Shown here: in pieces, positions 41,742-50,769 of the stretch
Position numbering within the stretch: position 1 is the first letter of the stretch
Layout of the letters: each line of letters starts with the position of its first letter
Source: Bacillus_BU sp051233475
Lineage (GTDB): Bacteria > Bacillota > Bacilli > Bacillales > Cytobacillaceae
Length of the DNA: 64,000 nucleotides
Direction: 5' to 3'
Assembly: GCF_051233475.1 (NCBI RefSeq)
Contig: NZ_JBKFGH010000018.1
Span: 1-64,000, forward strand
Notes under the pieces: model-generated
Told to the model about the DNA's origin: nothing
Database searches by the model: none
The model's input: only the letters and a program-made list of their open reading frames with translations
Made by a program: the position numbers and the translations under genes

Positions 41742-42536
41742 TTACGATGCTTTATGTTCTAATCTTAGTTTATCAGCGACCATAGCAATAAATTCCGAAT
41801 TTGTTGGTTTTGCTTTTGTCATGCTGACAGTGTAGCCGAACAATGAAGAAATGGAATCGATATTGCCCCGGCTCCAAGCCACCTCGATCGCATGGCGAAT
41901 TGCCCGTTCAACCCGGCTAGCGGTAGTGTTGTATTTTTTTGCAATATCTGGATAAAGAACCTTTGTAATCGAACCAAGAAGTTCAATGTCATTATAAACC
42001 ATCGAAATAGCTTCCCGTAAATACATATACCCCTTTATATGTGCAGGAACGCCGATTTCATGAATGATACTTGTGATGCTGGCATCTAAATTTTTGGGTT
42101 TTTGCTCTTGCTGAGATGGACGATAGCTTGATGTTGAAGACTTTCTAAGAACCGAGCTCGTTTTACCACTTACCTGACGAATATGGTTTGCTAAATTCTC
42201 CATATCAAAAGGCTTCAAAATAAAGTAGGATGCCCCAAGATCAACAGCTTTCTTTGTAACATCTTCTTGCCCAAAGGCCGTAAGCATAATGACATTTGGC
42301 ACTGAACTTCTTTTTGAATCGCGAAGCTTCTCAAGCACAGCTAGACCATCAAGATGCGGCATAATTATATCCAAAACAAGAACGTCAGGAGTTGTTTCCT
42401 CTAAAATATCTAGACATTCTTGACCATTATGTGCCACCCCAACAACTTCCATATCATCCTGAGAAGATATGTACTCCTCTAACAGTCCGACTAATTCTCT
42501 ATTGTCATCAACAACGCACACTTTAATTTTGTTCAC
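41742..42536 (-). CDS. spo0A: Sporulation master regulator Spo0A
   Basis: A 264-residue response regulator. The receiver domain has Asp10, Asp11 and phosphoacceptor Asp56 in VLDIIMPHLDG, plus the switch Thr/Lys (MLTAFGQ, FILKPFD). A Ser/Gln-rich hinge at about 120-140 leads to the DNA-binding domain with ITSIIHEIGVPAHIKGYMYLREAI and the recognition helix ASRVERAIRHAIEVAW. GTG at 42536 follows GAGGAGG. Phosphorylated Spo0A binds TTGTCGAA boxes. The gene has sigma-H and 0A sites upstream and follows spoIVB. Confidence 0.98.
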   Translation of the reverse strand: MNKIKVCVVDDNRELVGLLEEYISSQDDMEVVGVAHNGQECLDILEETTPDVLVLDIIMPHLDGLAVLEKLRDSKRSSVPNVIMLTAFGQEDVTKKAVDLGASYFILKPFDMENLANHIRQVSGKTSSVLRKSSTSSYRPSQQEQKPKNLDASITSIIHEIGVPAHIKGYMYLREAISMVYNDIELLGSITKVLYPDIAKKYNTTASRVERAIRHAIEVAWSRGNIDSISSLFGYTVSMTKAKPTNSEFIAMVADKLRLEHKAS

Positions 42537-42595
42537 TAATAGTTTCCTCCTCAGTCCCTTTGTTTCATTTCCCACCTATTTATATTCTAATGGAG

Positions 42596-42624
42596 AAATT
42601 CGACAATGCAACTAAAAATCCTTT
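42596..42624 (-). promoter_or_regulatory. Sigma-H promoter of spo0A with overlapping 0A box
   Basis: Minus strand AAAGGATTT (42616-42624), 11 bp, GTCGAATTT (42596-42604), fitting the sigma-H consensus RNAGGAWWW and RNNGAATWW. TTGTCGAA at 42599-42606 (minus) overlaps the -10 and is a perfect 0A box. Confidence 0.8.
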
Positions 42625-42730
42625 TGATTTTTTTAAAATTTTCAAAAAAATCTGCCATCTCCAAGATTTTCTCTTTTATTCTTATTGTTTCGACTGTTTT
42701 CGGCAGTTGACAAATCATAAAAATAAGCGT

Positions 42731-42738
42731 TTGTCGAA
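42731..42738 (+). promoter_or_regulatory. Upstream 0A box of spo0A
   Basis: TTGTCGAA on the plus strand, about 110 bp upstream of the sigma-H -35. A weaker AGTCGAA lies on the minus strand near 42689-42695. Several 0A boxes upstream of spo0A agree with the known autoregulation. Confidence 0.6.
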
Positions 42739-42776
42739 AAATATATACCTATATGGTAGCACAATTATGGCATTAA

Positions 42777-42803
42777 AAATAGGCGAAAGCTTCGCCTATT
42801 TTA
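42777..42803 (-). terminator. spoIVB terminator
   Basis: A perfect 11-bp stem (42777-42787 with 42791-42801), 3-base loop, T-rich on the minus strand. Confidence 0.85.
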
Positions 42804-42814
42804 TGAAAGGTTTT

Positions 42815-44104
42815 TTATGATGCTTTTTCTTTTACCTTTTGGTATATATCAATTCCTGCCTCATTTAACATCCATTCAATATGAACTCCATATCCTGAGG
42901 TAGGATCATTAACAAAGACATGGGTGACCGCGCCAACTACTTTTCCATCCTGGATAATTGGACTTCCACTCATCCCTTGAACGATACCACCCGTTTTTTC
43001 CAGCAGTTTTGGATCGGTAATTTTGATTACCATCCCTTTTGTCGCTGGGAACTTTTGCGGGATTGTACTCACAATTTCTATATTAAACAGATCAACCTTA
43101 TCATCATCTACCACCGTTAGGATTTGTGCCGGACCTTCTTTTACTTGATGGGATAAAGCAATCGGAAGCGGTTTGTCCATCACACCATTTTTAATGTCCT
43201 TATTTAATTCGCCAAATATTCCAAACGGACTATTTCGCTGTATGTTGCCAATGACCTCTCGATCAGAGGAAAATCGAGCTAATTTCTCCCCGGGGTCGCC
43301 ATTACTCCCTTTTTCTATTGAGGTTACAGTAGATCTTACAATTTGACCATCCTCAACAACAATTGGTTTTTTTGTATCCATGTCAGAAATCACATGGCCT
43401 AATGCACCATACTTATTGGTTGCAGGATGGAAAAAAGTCATCGTACCTATACCAGCGGCCGAATCGCGTATATATAAACCCAATTTATACGTTTGCTCAT
43501 CTTTATCCATCATCGGGCTTAGCTTAGTGTTAATTTTTTCATTTTCTCGATTAACGACAATGTTTAAAGGTACTCCAGATTTTCCCGAGTCTTGCACAAA
43601 TGGGGCAACATCCGTCATTTTTTCAATGCGCTTACCGTTAATTTCGGTAATAATATCGCCAACTTTAATTCCTGCTAATTCTCCAGGCGACACCTTTCCT
43701 GCCTGGGCTAGCACTTGATGATGTCCTACGACTAGAACGCCAATGGTATTAAGTTTTACGCCAATTGATTGACCACCTGGAATCACTCTGAAATTTTTTA
43801 ATACATCTACATCAACTTTTTTAATTGGGATACCAGCCAGATGTAAAACCATTTCTTCATTTCCCTGTTCATTTGCACGAAGGGTTACCGTTTGTTGATC
43901 TTGATTCAAGTTGATTGCCTCGTCATTCCCGGTTAAGGATGCCGATACTGAAACAGCTTTTGGAAGTTTATAATGTTGTCCCTCAAAAAGAGTGATCTTA
44001 TTGGGGATCGTAATATATTGTTGAAAGGGTTTATAAAACCCTAGAGCAATTAATGAAACAAGGAGAATTCCACCAATTATCTTTCTAAGTTGTTCAAAAT
44101 TCAA
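42815..44104 (-). CDS. spoIVB: SpoIVB serine peptidase
   Basis: A 429-residue forespore-secreted protease that signals across the membrane to activate pro-sigma-K processing. An N-terminal hydrophobic segment is at about 9-23. A PDZ domain lies at about 105-185 (VLVVGHHQVL, GELAGIKVGDIITEINGK). The SA peptidase domain has His in KYGALGHVISDMDT and Ser near 379 in VQGMSGSPI. TTG at 44104 is chosen for length and start homology; GAGGAG is 10 bases upstream. It sits between recN and spo0A, as in all Bacillus. Confidence 0.96.
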   Translation of the reverse strand: MNFEQLRKIIGGILLVSLIALGFYKPFQQYITIPNKITLFEGQHYKLPKAVSVSASLTGNDEAINLNQDQQTVTLRANEQGNEEMVLHLAGIPIKKVDVDVLKNFRVIPGGQSIGVKLNTIGVLVVGHHQVLAQAGKVSPGELAGIKVGDIITEINGKRIEKMTDVAPFVQDSGKSGVPLNIVVNRENEKINTKLSPMMDKDEQTYKLGLYIRDSAAGIGTMTFFHPATNKYGALGHVISDMDTKKPIVVEDGQIVRSTVTSIEKGSNGDPGEKLARFSSDREVIGNIQRNSPFGIFGELNKDIKNGVMDKPLPIALSHQVKEGPAQILTVVDDDKVDLFNIEIVSTIPQKFPATKGMVIKITDPKLLEKTGGIVQGMSGSPIIQDGKVVGAVTHVFVNDPTSGYGVHIEWMLNEAGIDIYQKVKEKAS

Positions 44105-44200
44105 AACATCCACTCTCCTCGCTTCTAGTCCACACACATTAATTGGCTACATCTTTAATTTTGCCTGCAATAGAACCATTTATAACTGCCAACAATATAA

Positions 44201-44227
44201 AAAAGCTACCCGGATTGGATAGCTTTT
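44201..44227 (-). terminator. recN terminator
   Basis: AAAAGCTA pairs with TAGCTTTT (44201-44208 with 44220-44227) at the recN stop; the minus strand then reads TTTTTATA. Confidence 0.7.
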
Positions 44228-45915
44228 CAAGTTACTGGCTTAATTTTCCCAGCAAGCTGCAATAATTCCTCTGCATGTTGTGTAGTTAAGTCGGTAATTT
44301 CTGCTCCTGAAATCATTCTGCCAATTTCTTTTACCTTTTCTTTTTCCGATAACGCCGTAACAGAAGTGGTCGTTCTGCCATCCTTTATTTTCTTGGCAAT
44401 AAAGAGATGATGGTCTGCCATTGCCGCTACCTGAGGCAAATGAGAAATACATAAAACTTGGGAATTGTTGGAGATTTTATAGATTTTTTCACCAATGGCT
44501 TGAGCCACTCTTCCACTTACGCCCGTATCCACTTCATCAAAAATGATGGATGTAACACCTTGATGAATCGAGAAAATACTTTTTAAAGCAAGCATTATAC
44601 GGGACATTTCTCCCCCGGAAGCAATTTTTGCTAATGGTTTTAACGGTTCGCCGGGATTGGTTGAAATAAAAAATTCTACTGAATCGGTTCCATTTTTATT
44701 AAAATGATTATATTCCTTAAAGTTTACTTCAAAAACGGTCTTTTCCATATAAAGTTCTTTCAGTTCACGTTGGATTAGCTTTGTCAGGAGCTTCGCGGAT
44801 TTCTTTCGCAAATCACTAAGCTGTTTTGCCTCCAGACTTAAATCCTTGGTTAAAGAGGACAGCTCTTGTTCCAATTGGTGAATATGAGTTTCTTTATTTT
44901 GGATTGTTTCAATTTCTTCTTCTATTTTTGCAGCATACTCGAGAATATCTGGAATTGATTTACCGTATTTACGCTTTAATTGGTGTATTTCAGTTAATCT
45001 TTCTTCAATTTCATTAAGGCGTTGCGGATCATATTCCATTTCTTCAAGTTTATTCCGTAAGGTACTGACTGTATCCTCTAATTGATAAAAGCTATTGGAA
45101 ACAAGTTCAAAAATTTCTTTGTTTTCCTGATCGAGCTCGGCGGCATTTTCAAGATGCCCCATCGCCATTCCAACCCAATCTAAGCCTGATTGTTCACCAG
45201 AAAGAGCGGAATAGGCAGCATTGAGAGAAGCAAATATTCTTTCGTAATTCGCTAATTTACTCTTTTCGAGAAATAGGTCCTCATCCTCATTTATTTTTAA
45301 TTTCGCATTATGAATTTCCTCAAGCTGAAATTGAATTAAATCAAGACGGTGCGCCATTTTCTGCTCATTTTCACTTAATGACTTTAAGCGAGTTAATGTT
45401 TCATCGTAACGCTTGTACACGCCCTGGTAGTCGCCAAGAGCAGTTACCAGATTGTCCCCACCAAATTGGTCTAATAATGACAAATGCTTTGTCTCATTCA
45501 TTAGTTCTTGGTGCTCATGCTGCCCATGGATATCCATCAATGTTCCGCCAAATTCCCGTAAAACCGCAATCGTGACGAGTTTCCCATTGACACGACAAAC
45601 ACTTTTTCCACTTCTCGTCATATCTCTGCGTAAAACGACCATACCCTCTTCAATTTCAATTCCATACTCTTTTGCTTTTTCATATAGGCGCTGGTGAGTA
45701 TCATCCACGAGAAATAAGCCCTCAATTTCGGCTTTATCTGCCCCGTGGCGAATAAACTCGGAGGACCCTCTTCCACCGACCAGCATATGGATCGCATCAA
45801 TAATAATGGATTTCCCGGCCCCTGTTTCACCTGTTAATACTGTCAGCCCCTTTTCAAAAGAAATCGACAGTGACTCGATTATGGCGAAGTTTCGAATTGA
45901 TAACTCATTTAGCAA
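44227..45915 (-). CDS. recN: DNA repair protein RecN
   Basis: A 562-residue SMC-like ATPase acting early in double-strand-break repair. Walker A GETGAGKS is at 29-36, long coiled-coil arms fill about 150-350, and the C-terminal half has the signature KIASGGEMSRIMLALK followed by Walker B SIIFDEVDTGVSGR. TTG at 45915 follows AGGTGAAAG, giving the family start MLNELSIRNFAII. It lies 17 bp after argR and is likely co-transcribed. It is slightly shorter than B. subtilis RecN in the late arm. Confidence 0.95.
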   Translation of the reverse strand: MLNELSIRNFAIIESLSISFEKGLTVLTGETGAGKSIIIDAIHMLVGGRGSSEFIRHGADKAEIEGLFLVDDTHQRLYEKAKEYGIEIEEGMVVLRRDMTRSGKSVCRVNGKLVTIAVLREFGGTLMDIHGQHEHQELMNETKHLSLLDQFGGDNLVTALGDYQGVYKRYDETLTRLKSLSENEQKMAHRLDLIQFQLEEIHNAKLKINEDEDLFLEKSKLANYERIFASLNAAYSALSGEQSGLDWVGMAMGHLENAAELDQENKEIFELVSNSFYQLEDTVSTLRNKLEEMEYDPQRLNEIEERLTEIHQLKRKYGKSIPDILEYAAKIEEEIETIQNKETHIHQLEQELSSLTKDLSLEAKQLSDLRKKSAKLLTKLIQRELKELYMEKTVFEVNFKEYNHFNKNGTDSVEFFISTNPGEPLKPLAKIASGGEMSRIMLALKSIFSIHQGVTSIIFDEVDTGVSGRVAQAIGEKIYKISNNSQVLCISHLPQVAAMADHHLFIAKKIKDGRTTTSVTALSEKEKVKEIGRMISGAEITDLTTQHAEELLQLAGKIKPVT

Positions 45916-45932
45916 ATGACTTTCACCTCGAC

Positions 45933-46382
45933 TTAAAGCATTTCTAGAAATCGTTTCGATATAATTTCTGTGTTTTCCGGTGATCTGCAAATAATTAAAA
46001 TCGTATCATCCCCGCAAATGGTCCCCATAATTTCATCCCAATCTAGGTTATCGATTAATGCTCCAATTGCCATTGCGTTCCCTGGTAAAGTTTTCATTAC
46101 GATTAAATGACTGGCTGAATCGATCTTAACAAATGCATCTAATAATGCCCTTTTTAATTTTTGTAATGGATTAAAGCGCTGATCTGCAGGCAAGCTATAT
46201 TTATAACGACCGTCCAATAATGGAACCTTTACTAAATGAAGCTCTTTTATATCTCTTGATACAGTTGCTTGTGTTACGTTATAACCTGCACTTTTTAAAC
46301 GGTCAACAAGTTCATCCTGTGTTTCGATATCATTGTTGGCAATAATATCGCGTATTTTAATATGTCGTTGGCCTTTGTTCAT
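45933..46382 (-). CDS. argR: Arginine repressor ArgR/AhrC
   Basis: A 149-residue regulator. The N-terminal winged helix spans about 1-70, with TQATVSRDIKELHLVKV as recognition region. The C-terminal oligomerisation and arginine-binding domain has KTLPGNAMAIGALID and GTICGDDTILIICR. With arginine it represses synthesis genes and activates catabolic ones. The ATG follows GGGGTGAT. It is first of an argR-recN pair. A MITE-like repeat separates it from the tlyA-type gene downstream of it on the map. Confidence 0.95.
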   Translation of the reverse strand: MNKGQRHIKIRDIIANNDIETQDELVDRLKSAGYNVTQATVSRDIKELHLVKVPLLDGRYKYSLPADQRFNPLQKLKRALLDAFVKIDSASHLIVMKTLPGNAMAIGALIDNLDWDEIMGTICGDDTILIICRSPENTEIISKRFLEML

Positions 46383-46486
46383 TCATTTATCACCCCGAAA
46401 AAGTCTCTTTCTAAAAAATAACGCGTTTTTTGTAATATTTTATATTAATATGGTAGCCGATTTTTCTTACTATGTACACCTTTCTT

Positions 46487-46803
46487 AAAGGCTCTGTTAA
46501 ATTTGTCTGTTGATTGCAGCGAGAGGTGCTCCCTTTCCGCGGGGGAGTCCGGGAGCCTGTCTAGCTGCAGCGGCTAGGGGCTCGGGGTCATAAGCCAATC
46601 CGTCAAGAAGGTCAAAGAACGACCTTCATGCCGGCTCGTCTTATGCCTGTCGCCCCTGGGCAAGCCGCTTCCGCTTTTCCTTCTCCTCGGCGCCATTGCG
46701 CCTGTGGGGTCTCCCGTGACACCTTCTCCCGCAGGAGTCTCGCATCTTCCGCTCCAATCAACAGAGTGTTCAAAATCAACATTGCTCTTTAACACACCTT
46801 TCT
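46487..46803 (-). repeat. MITE-like palindromic element, copy 3, with nested repeat
   Basis: A 317-bp element whose ends are AAAGGCTCTGTTAAAT (46487-46502) and, inverted, TTTAACACACCTTT (46788-46801). Read on the minus strand its core matches copy 1 closely, including GTTGATTGGAGCGGAAG, GAGAAGGTGTCACGGGAGACC and GGCTCCCGGACTCCCCCGCGG. About 126 extra bases at 46558-46683 interrupt it where copy 1 reads straight through. The gap between argR and the methylase gene holds no gene besides this. Confidence 0.88.
46558..46683. repeat. Nested 126-bp palindrome inside copy 3
   Basis: This is itself an imperfect palindrome: a left arm (GCAGCGGCTAGGGGCTCGG, then GTCATAAG) and a right arm (CTTATGCC, then CGCCCCTGGGCAAGCCGCTT) surround a perfect central hairpin GAAGGTC-AAAGAAC-GACCTTC (46610-46626). 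It shows no similarity to the host element. Confidence 0.8.
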
Positions 46804-46828
46804 TAAAAAGAAAGGAATAAGCATTGGC

Positions 46829-47677
46829 TTATTCCTCACTGATTTTTTTACTTTTTAACTCCCGATGAGCCTCTTCAACAGTTTGTGCCGGGGATTGTGA
46901 TAATAACACTTCACCGCTAGGCTTCTCCTGTTCGCCTTCCCACCGTAAATGGAGTAAAAACTCAATATTTCCGTCTCCTCCAGTGATCGGAGAAAAGGAT
47001 AGATCGACAACGTTAAAGCCGATTTCCGTCGAAAAATCTATGATGGTTTCCAGGACATTTCTGTGAACCGCTGGGTCACGGACAATTCCTTTTTTACCAA
47101 CTTGTTCTCGCCCTGCTTCAAATTGCGGCTTAACTAATGCAACAACGTCACTTTCCGGGACGAGAAGTGTTTTCAGCACTGGCAAAATTAGCTTTAAGGA
47201 AATAAACGAAACATCAATTGAAGCAACATTTGGCATTCCTTTTTCAAGATCTGCTGGTGTCATATAACGAAAATTCGTTCTTTCCTTTACAATGACACGT
47301 TCATCCTGTCTAAGCTTCCATGCCAATTGATTATAACCGACATCCACGGCATAAGACATTTTCGCCCCATTTTGTAAAGCACAGTCTGTAAAGCCTCCTG
47401 TAGAAGAACCAATATCAAGAAGAATCTTATCCTTGACATCTATTTTGAACTCTTTCAAGGCCTTTTCAAGCTTTAAACCGCCTCTACTTACATAAGGAAG
47501 AACATTTCCTTTAACAGACAACTGAATATCCTCGCTAACCTTTTCACCCGGTTTATCCAATCTCATTTCATTACTATAGACAAGACCGGCCATAATGGCC
47601 CGTTTTGCTTTTTCCCTCGTTTCAAAAAGCCCTCTTTCAACTAATAAAACATCGATTCGTTCCTTCTTAATTTTCAT
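46829..47677 (-). CDS. yqxC: TlyA-family rRNA methyltransferase (YqxC)
   Basis: A 282-residue protein with an N-terminal S4 RNA-binding domain (RIDVLLVERGLFETREKAKRAI) and a FtsJ/RrmJ-like methyltransferase domain with LLDIGSSTGGFTD and VALVKPQFEAGRE. The TlyA family methylates ribose in 16S/23S rRNA. ATG at 47677 lies within the end of dxs, an 11-bp overlap; the longer frame upstream is in dxs coding space. A Ser/Gln/Glu tail of about 30 residues follows the domain. Confidence 0.92.
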   Translation of the reverse strand: MKIKKERIDVLLVERGLFETREKAKRAIMAGLVYSNEMRLDKPGEKVSEDIQLSVKGNVLPYVSRGGLKLEKALKEFKIDVKDKILLDIGSSTGGFTDCALQNGAKMSYAVDVGYNQLAWKLRQDERVIVKERTNFRYMTPADLEKGMPNVASIDVSFISLKLILPVLKTLLVPESDVVALVKPQFEAGREQVGKKGIVRDPAVHRNVLETIIDFSTEIGFNVVDLSFSPITGGDGNIEFLLHLRWEGEQEKPSGEVLLSQSPAQTVEEAHRELKSKKISEE

Positions 47678-49574
47678 CAACAAGTACCCTTTGTTGCTTT
47701 TTTTCAAGGAGGATTTGCAGCCTTTTCGCAGCACTTTCTGCGGTCAACTCGATTTCCTGTAATAATTTATCAACATCTCCATGCTCAATAAATTTGTCAG
47801 GAATCCCTAAACGGTCAATGATGGCTTGGCTTGCCCCAATATCATGAGCAAATTCCAATACAGAACTACCGAATCCTCCCTGCAGCATTGCTTCTTCAAT
47901 TGTTAAAATTGGAATATTGTCTGTTAATAACTCGGTTAACATTTTTTCATCAAGCGGTTTAATGAATCTCGCATTGACCACTTTAACAGAATAACCCATC
48001 TTTTCTAAAATAGAAGCTGCCTCGAATGCCATTGGAATGGTCGTGCCGAAAGTCAAGATAGCAGCGTCTTTCCCCTCTTGCAGAACTTCCCACGTTCCAA
48101 TTTCGATTGGTTTTAATTCTTTATCCATCGGAACACCAAGGCCATTTCCACGAGGATAACGTAATGCTATTGGTCCATCATTATATTGGATCGCCGTATA
48201 AACCATGTGCTGCCCTTCATTTTCGTCCTTTGGCATCATCAAAACAAGATTTGGAACATGGCGTAAGAAAGCAATGTCAAATACACCTTGATGGGTTTCA
48301 CCATCTGCTCCAACTAATCCTGCCCGGTCAATACCAATAAACACATTTAAATTCTGGCGACAAATATCATGAACGACTTGGTCATACGCTCTTTGTAAGA
48401 AAGTAGAGTATATCGCTAAAAATGGTTTCATATCCTGAGTCGCAAGTCCTGCAGCAACGGTGGCTGCATGCTGCTCGGCAATTCCAACATCATACATGCG
48501 GTCGGGAAACTCGCTAGCAAAGCCTTCGAGCTTAGATCCGACAGGCATAGCCGGAGTGATTGCCACAATACGAGAATCCGTCCTCGCTAATTTTCTAACG
48601 GTCTCACTTACAAGTGAGCTCCATGCAGGAGGAGCATTCTCCGGCTTTACAAAATCTCCAGTTTCGATTTTATAAGGCCCTGTCCCATGCCATGTTCCTG
48701 TTTTATCCGTCTCAGCAGGTTGATAGCCTTTTCCTTTTTTCGTTATAACGTGTAAGAGAACTGGGCCTTCCGCTTTTTTAGCGTAGGTAAAGTTTTCAAA
48801 TAAATCATCAAAATTATGGCCATCGACCGGACCAAAGTAGGTAAAACCTAGCTCTTCAAAAAACACACCTGATACAAATAAATACTTAAGACTATCTTTA
48901 ACCCTTTCAGCTGTTGCGGCAAGCTTTCCACCCACTGCTGGAATTTTATTGAGAAGCAATTCCAATTCATCTTTAACGCGATTATACTTGCCGGCAGTCC
49001 GAATTCTGCCAAGGACATTATGCAGTGCCCCAACATTTGGAGCGATCGACATTTCATTGTCATTTAAAATAACAATCATATTTTTCTTTTCATGACCAAT
49101 GTGGTTAAGAGCCTCAAGAGCCATGCCACCTGTAAGCGCACCATCACCGATGACAGGAAGAATATAGGAGCTCTCTCCTTTAAGATCCCTAGCAATCGCC
49201 ATTCCCATTGCAGCAGATAGTGAAGTTGAGCTATGACCTGTTTCCCACACATCGTGCTCACTTTCCATCATCTTTGGAAAACCGCTTAATCCATGGAATT
49301 GACGCAATGTGTCAAATTCTGCAGCACGTCCGGTAAGAATCTTGTGCACATATGCTTGATGACCAACATCCCAGATGATTTTATCTTTTGGGCTATCAAA
49401 GCATTTATGTAACGCAATCGTTAATTCCACTACACCAAGGTTTGGTCCAATATGACCGCCTGTTTTTGATAGTTTTTCGATCAAAAATTTACGGATATCT
49501 TGACTGAGACCTTCCAATTCTTGATTGGAAAGCTGTTTAAGAAATGAAGGGTTTTTAATCGATAATAGATCCAT
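47667..49574 (-). CDS. dxs: 1-deoxy-D-xylulose-5-phosphate synthase
   Basis: A 635-residue thiamine diphosphate enzyme for the first step of the MEP isoprenoid path, joining pyruvate and glyceraldehyde-3-phosphate. The TPP motif GDGALTGGMALEALNH and closing NDNEMSI are at about 150-185; DRAGLVGADGETHQG marks the pyrimidine domain. Length is standard. It overlaps the methylase gene. ispA lies 298 bp upstream, separated by a possible terminator at 49691. Confidence 0.96.
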   Translation of the reverse strand: MDLLSIKNPSFLKQLSNQELEGLSQDIRKFLIEKLSKTGGHIGPNLGVVELTIALHKCFDSPKDKIIWDVGHQAYVHKILTGRAAEFDTLRQFHGLSGFPKMMESEHDVWETGHSSTSLSAAMGMAIARDLKGESSYILPVIGDGALTGGMALEALNHIGHEKKNMIVILNDNEMSIAPNVGALHNVLGRIRTAGKYNRVKDELELLLNKIPAVGGKLAATAERVKDSLKYLFVSGVFFEELGFTYFGPVDGHNFDDLFENFTYAKKAEGPVLLHVITKKGKGYQPAETDKTGTWHGTGPYKIETGDFVKPENAPPAWSSLVSETVRKLARTDSRIVAITPAMPVGSKLEGFASEFPDRMYDVGIAEQHAATVAAGLATQDMKPFLAIYSTFLQRAYDQVVHDICRQNLNVFIGIDRAGLVGADGETHQGVFDIAFLRHVPNLVLMMPKDENEGQHMVYTAIQYNDGPIALRYPRGNGLGVPMDKELKPIEIGTWEVLQEGKDAAILTFGTTIPMAFEAASILEKMGYSVKVVNARFIKPLDEKMLTELLTDNIPILTIEEAMLQGGFGSSVLEFAHDIGASQAIIDRLGIPDKFIEHGDVDKLLQEIELTAESAAKRLQILLEKKQQRVLVDEN

Positions 49575-49690
49575 TTAACGGATCACTCACTTTCGTTTCG
49601 AAGTTCTGACGATAGATTTAAGAAATTTTACGAAAGGGACTCTATTTAAAAATACAAAATGGGATAAACTTTTTTGCAATTGTAAAAAGA

Positions 49691-49715
49691 GCCGCTAACA
49701 CAGATGTGATAACGG
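49691..49715 (-). terminator. Hairpin in the ispA-dxs gap
   Basis: GCCGCTAACAC and GTGATAACGGC form an imperfect 11-bp stem followed on the minus strand by TCTTTTTAC. The remaining 49575-49872 gap holds only A+T-rich sequence and an A9/T9-type palindrome near 49736-49758. Confidence 0.5.
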
Positions 49716-49872
49716 CATCGGTATTGTCCACTTACTAAAAAAAACGTGACTTTTTTTTTACTATCGCCAACAGTATATTTGTTCGTATTAACACAATTAA
49801 CTATATATACTCCGGCTGTATTATATCATAAATAGAATAACCGCTCAAACGTTCTTCGAAATTCACGAAATA

Positions 49873-50769
49873 TTAATATTCTCTTGCGACTACTAGATCG
49901 GCAATTTCCCCTAATAGTGCTGAATCTAAATCCGCTAACCGCAGATGCTGTTTTGCAGCCTCATAGTGCTGATTCATGGCAGCTTTCGCCCCTTCCATTG
50001 TCAAAAGGGCTGGATATGTGCTTTTTAGATTTTCTGTATCGCTCCCAAGCGGCTTTCCGATTAATTCCTGATTTCCTTCTACATCAAGGATATCATCACG
50101 AATTTGAAAAGCCATTCCTAAGTGCCTAGCAAACGCTTCAAGATTTTTGGCTTGGTCTTCATTCGCCTTAGCCAGTATTGCACCTGACATCACGCTGCAA
50201 ACCAACAACTTCCCAGTTTTATGTAAATGGATGTACTCCAAATCCTCAAGGTTCAGCTGTTTTCCTTCACCTTCAATATCGGCTACTTGTCCTCCAACCA
50301 TACCTTCAGCACCTGCTGACTTTGCCAGGAGGTTAATTAAAGCAATTTTCATCCGACTATCAGCGTCATGATCTGGCATTTGCGATAATACTTCAAAGCT
50401 ATAAGTTAATAGTCCATCGCCAGCTAATATAGCCATTGCCTCACCAAATACTTTGTGATTGGTTGGCTTACCACGTCGCAAATCATCATCATCCATACTC
50501 GGAAGATCATCATGAATTAATGAATAAGTATGGATCATTTCAATCGCGGCTGCGGGATACGCCCCTACTTTTGTATCGATCCCGAAGGCCCTTAGAGTGG
50601 CAAATAACAGTAAAGGACGAATTCTCTTCCCGCCTGCCTTTAATGAGTACAGCATCGATTCTTTTAGGTTGTTCGGAGCCTGTAATTGTTGAATAAAGAC
50701 CTCTAATTGGCTCTCAAGCAGATTATTATGTTCTTTTGAAAAAGAGGCCAAGGATTGATTGGACACCAT
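49873..50769 (-). CDS. ispA: Farnesyl diphosphate synthase IspA
   Basis: A 298-residue trans-prenyltransferase making farnesyl diphosphate. The first aspartate motif is DDLPSMDDDDLRRGKPT near 92-108, the second is FQIRDDILDVEG near 230. The residues before the first motif (IEMIHTYSLIHD) fit a C15 product. Its ATG overlaps the xseB stop by one base (TAATG). It ends a cluster xseA-xseB-ispA seen across Bacillus. Confidence 0.95.
   Translation of the reverse strand: MVSNQSLASFSKEHNNLLESQLEVFIQQLQAPNNLKESMLYSLKAGGKRIRPLLLFATLRAFGIDTKVGAYPAAAIEMIHTYSLIHDDLPSMDDDDLRRGKPTNHKVFGEAMAILAGDGLLTYSFEVLSQMPDHDADSRMKIALINLLAKSAGAEGMVGGQVADIEGEGKQLNLEDLEYIHLHKTGKLLVCSVMSGAILAKANEDQAKNLEAFARHLGMAFQIRDDILDVEGNQELIGKPLGSDTENLKSTYPALLTMEGAKAAMNQHYEAAKQHLRLADLDSALLGEIADLVVAREY

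Noticed and set aside
46574..46795. 73-codon ORF in copy 3 of the element
   Set aside because: By-product of G+C-rich palindromic repeat sequence; no family resemblance.
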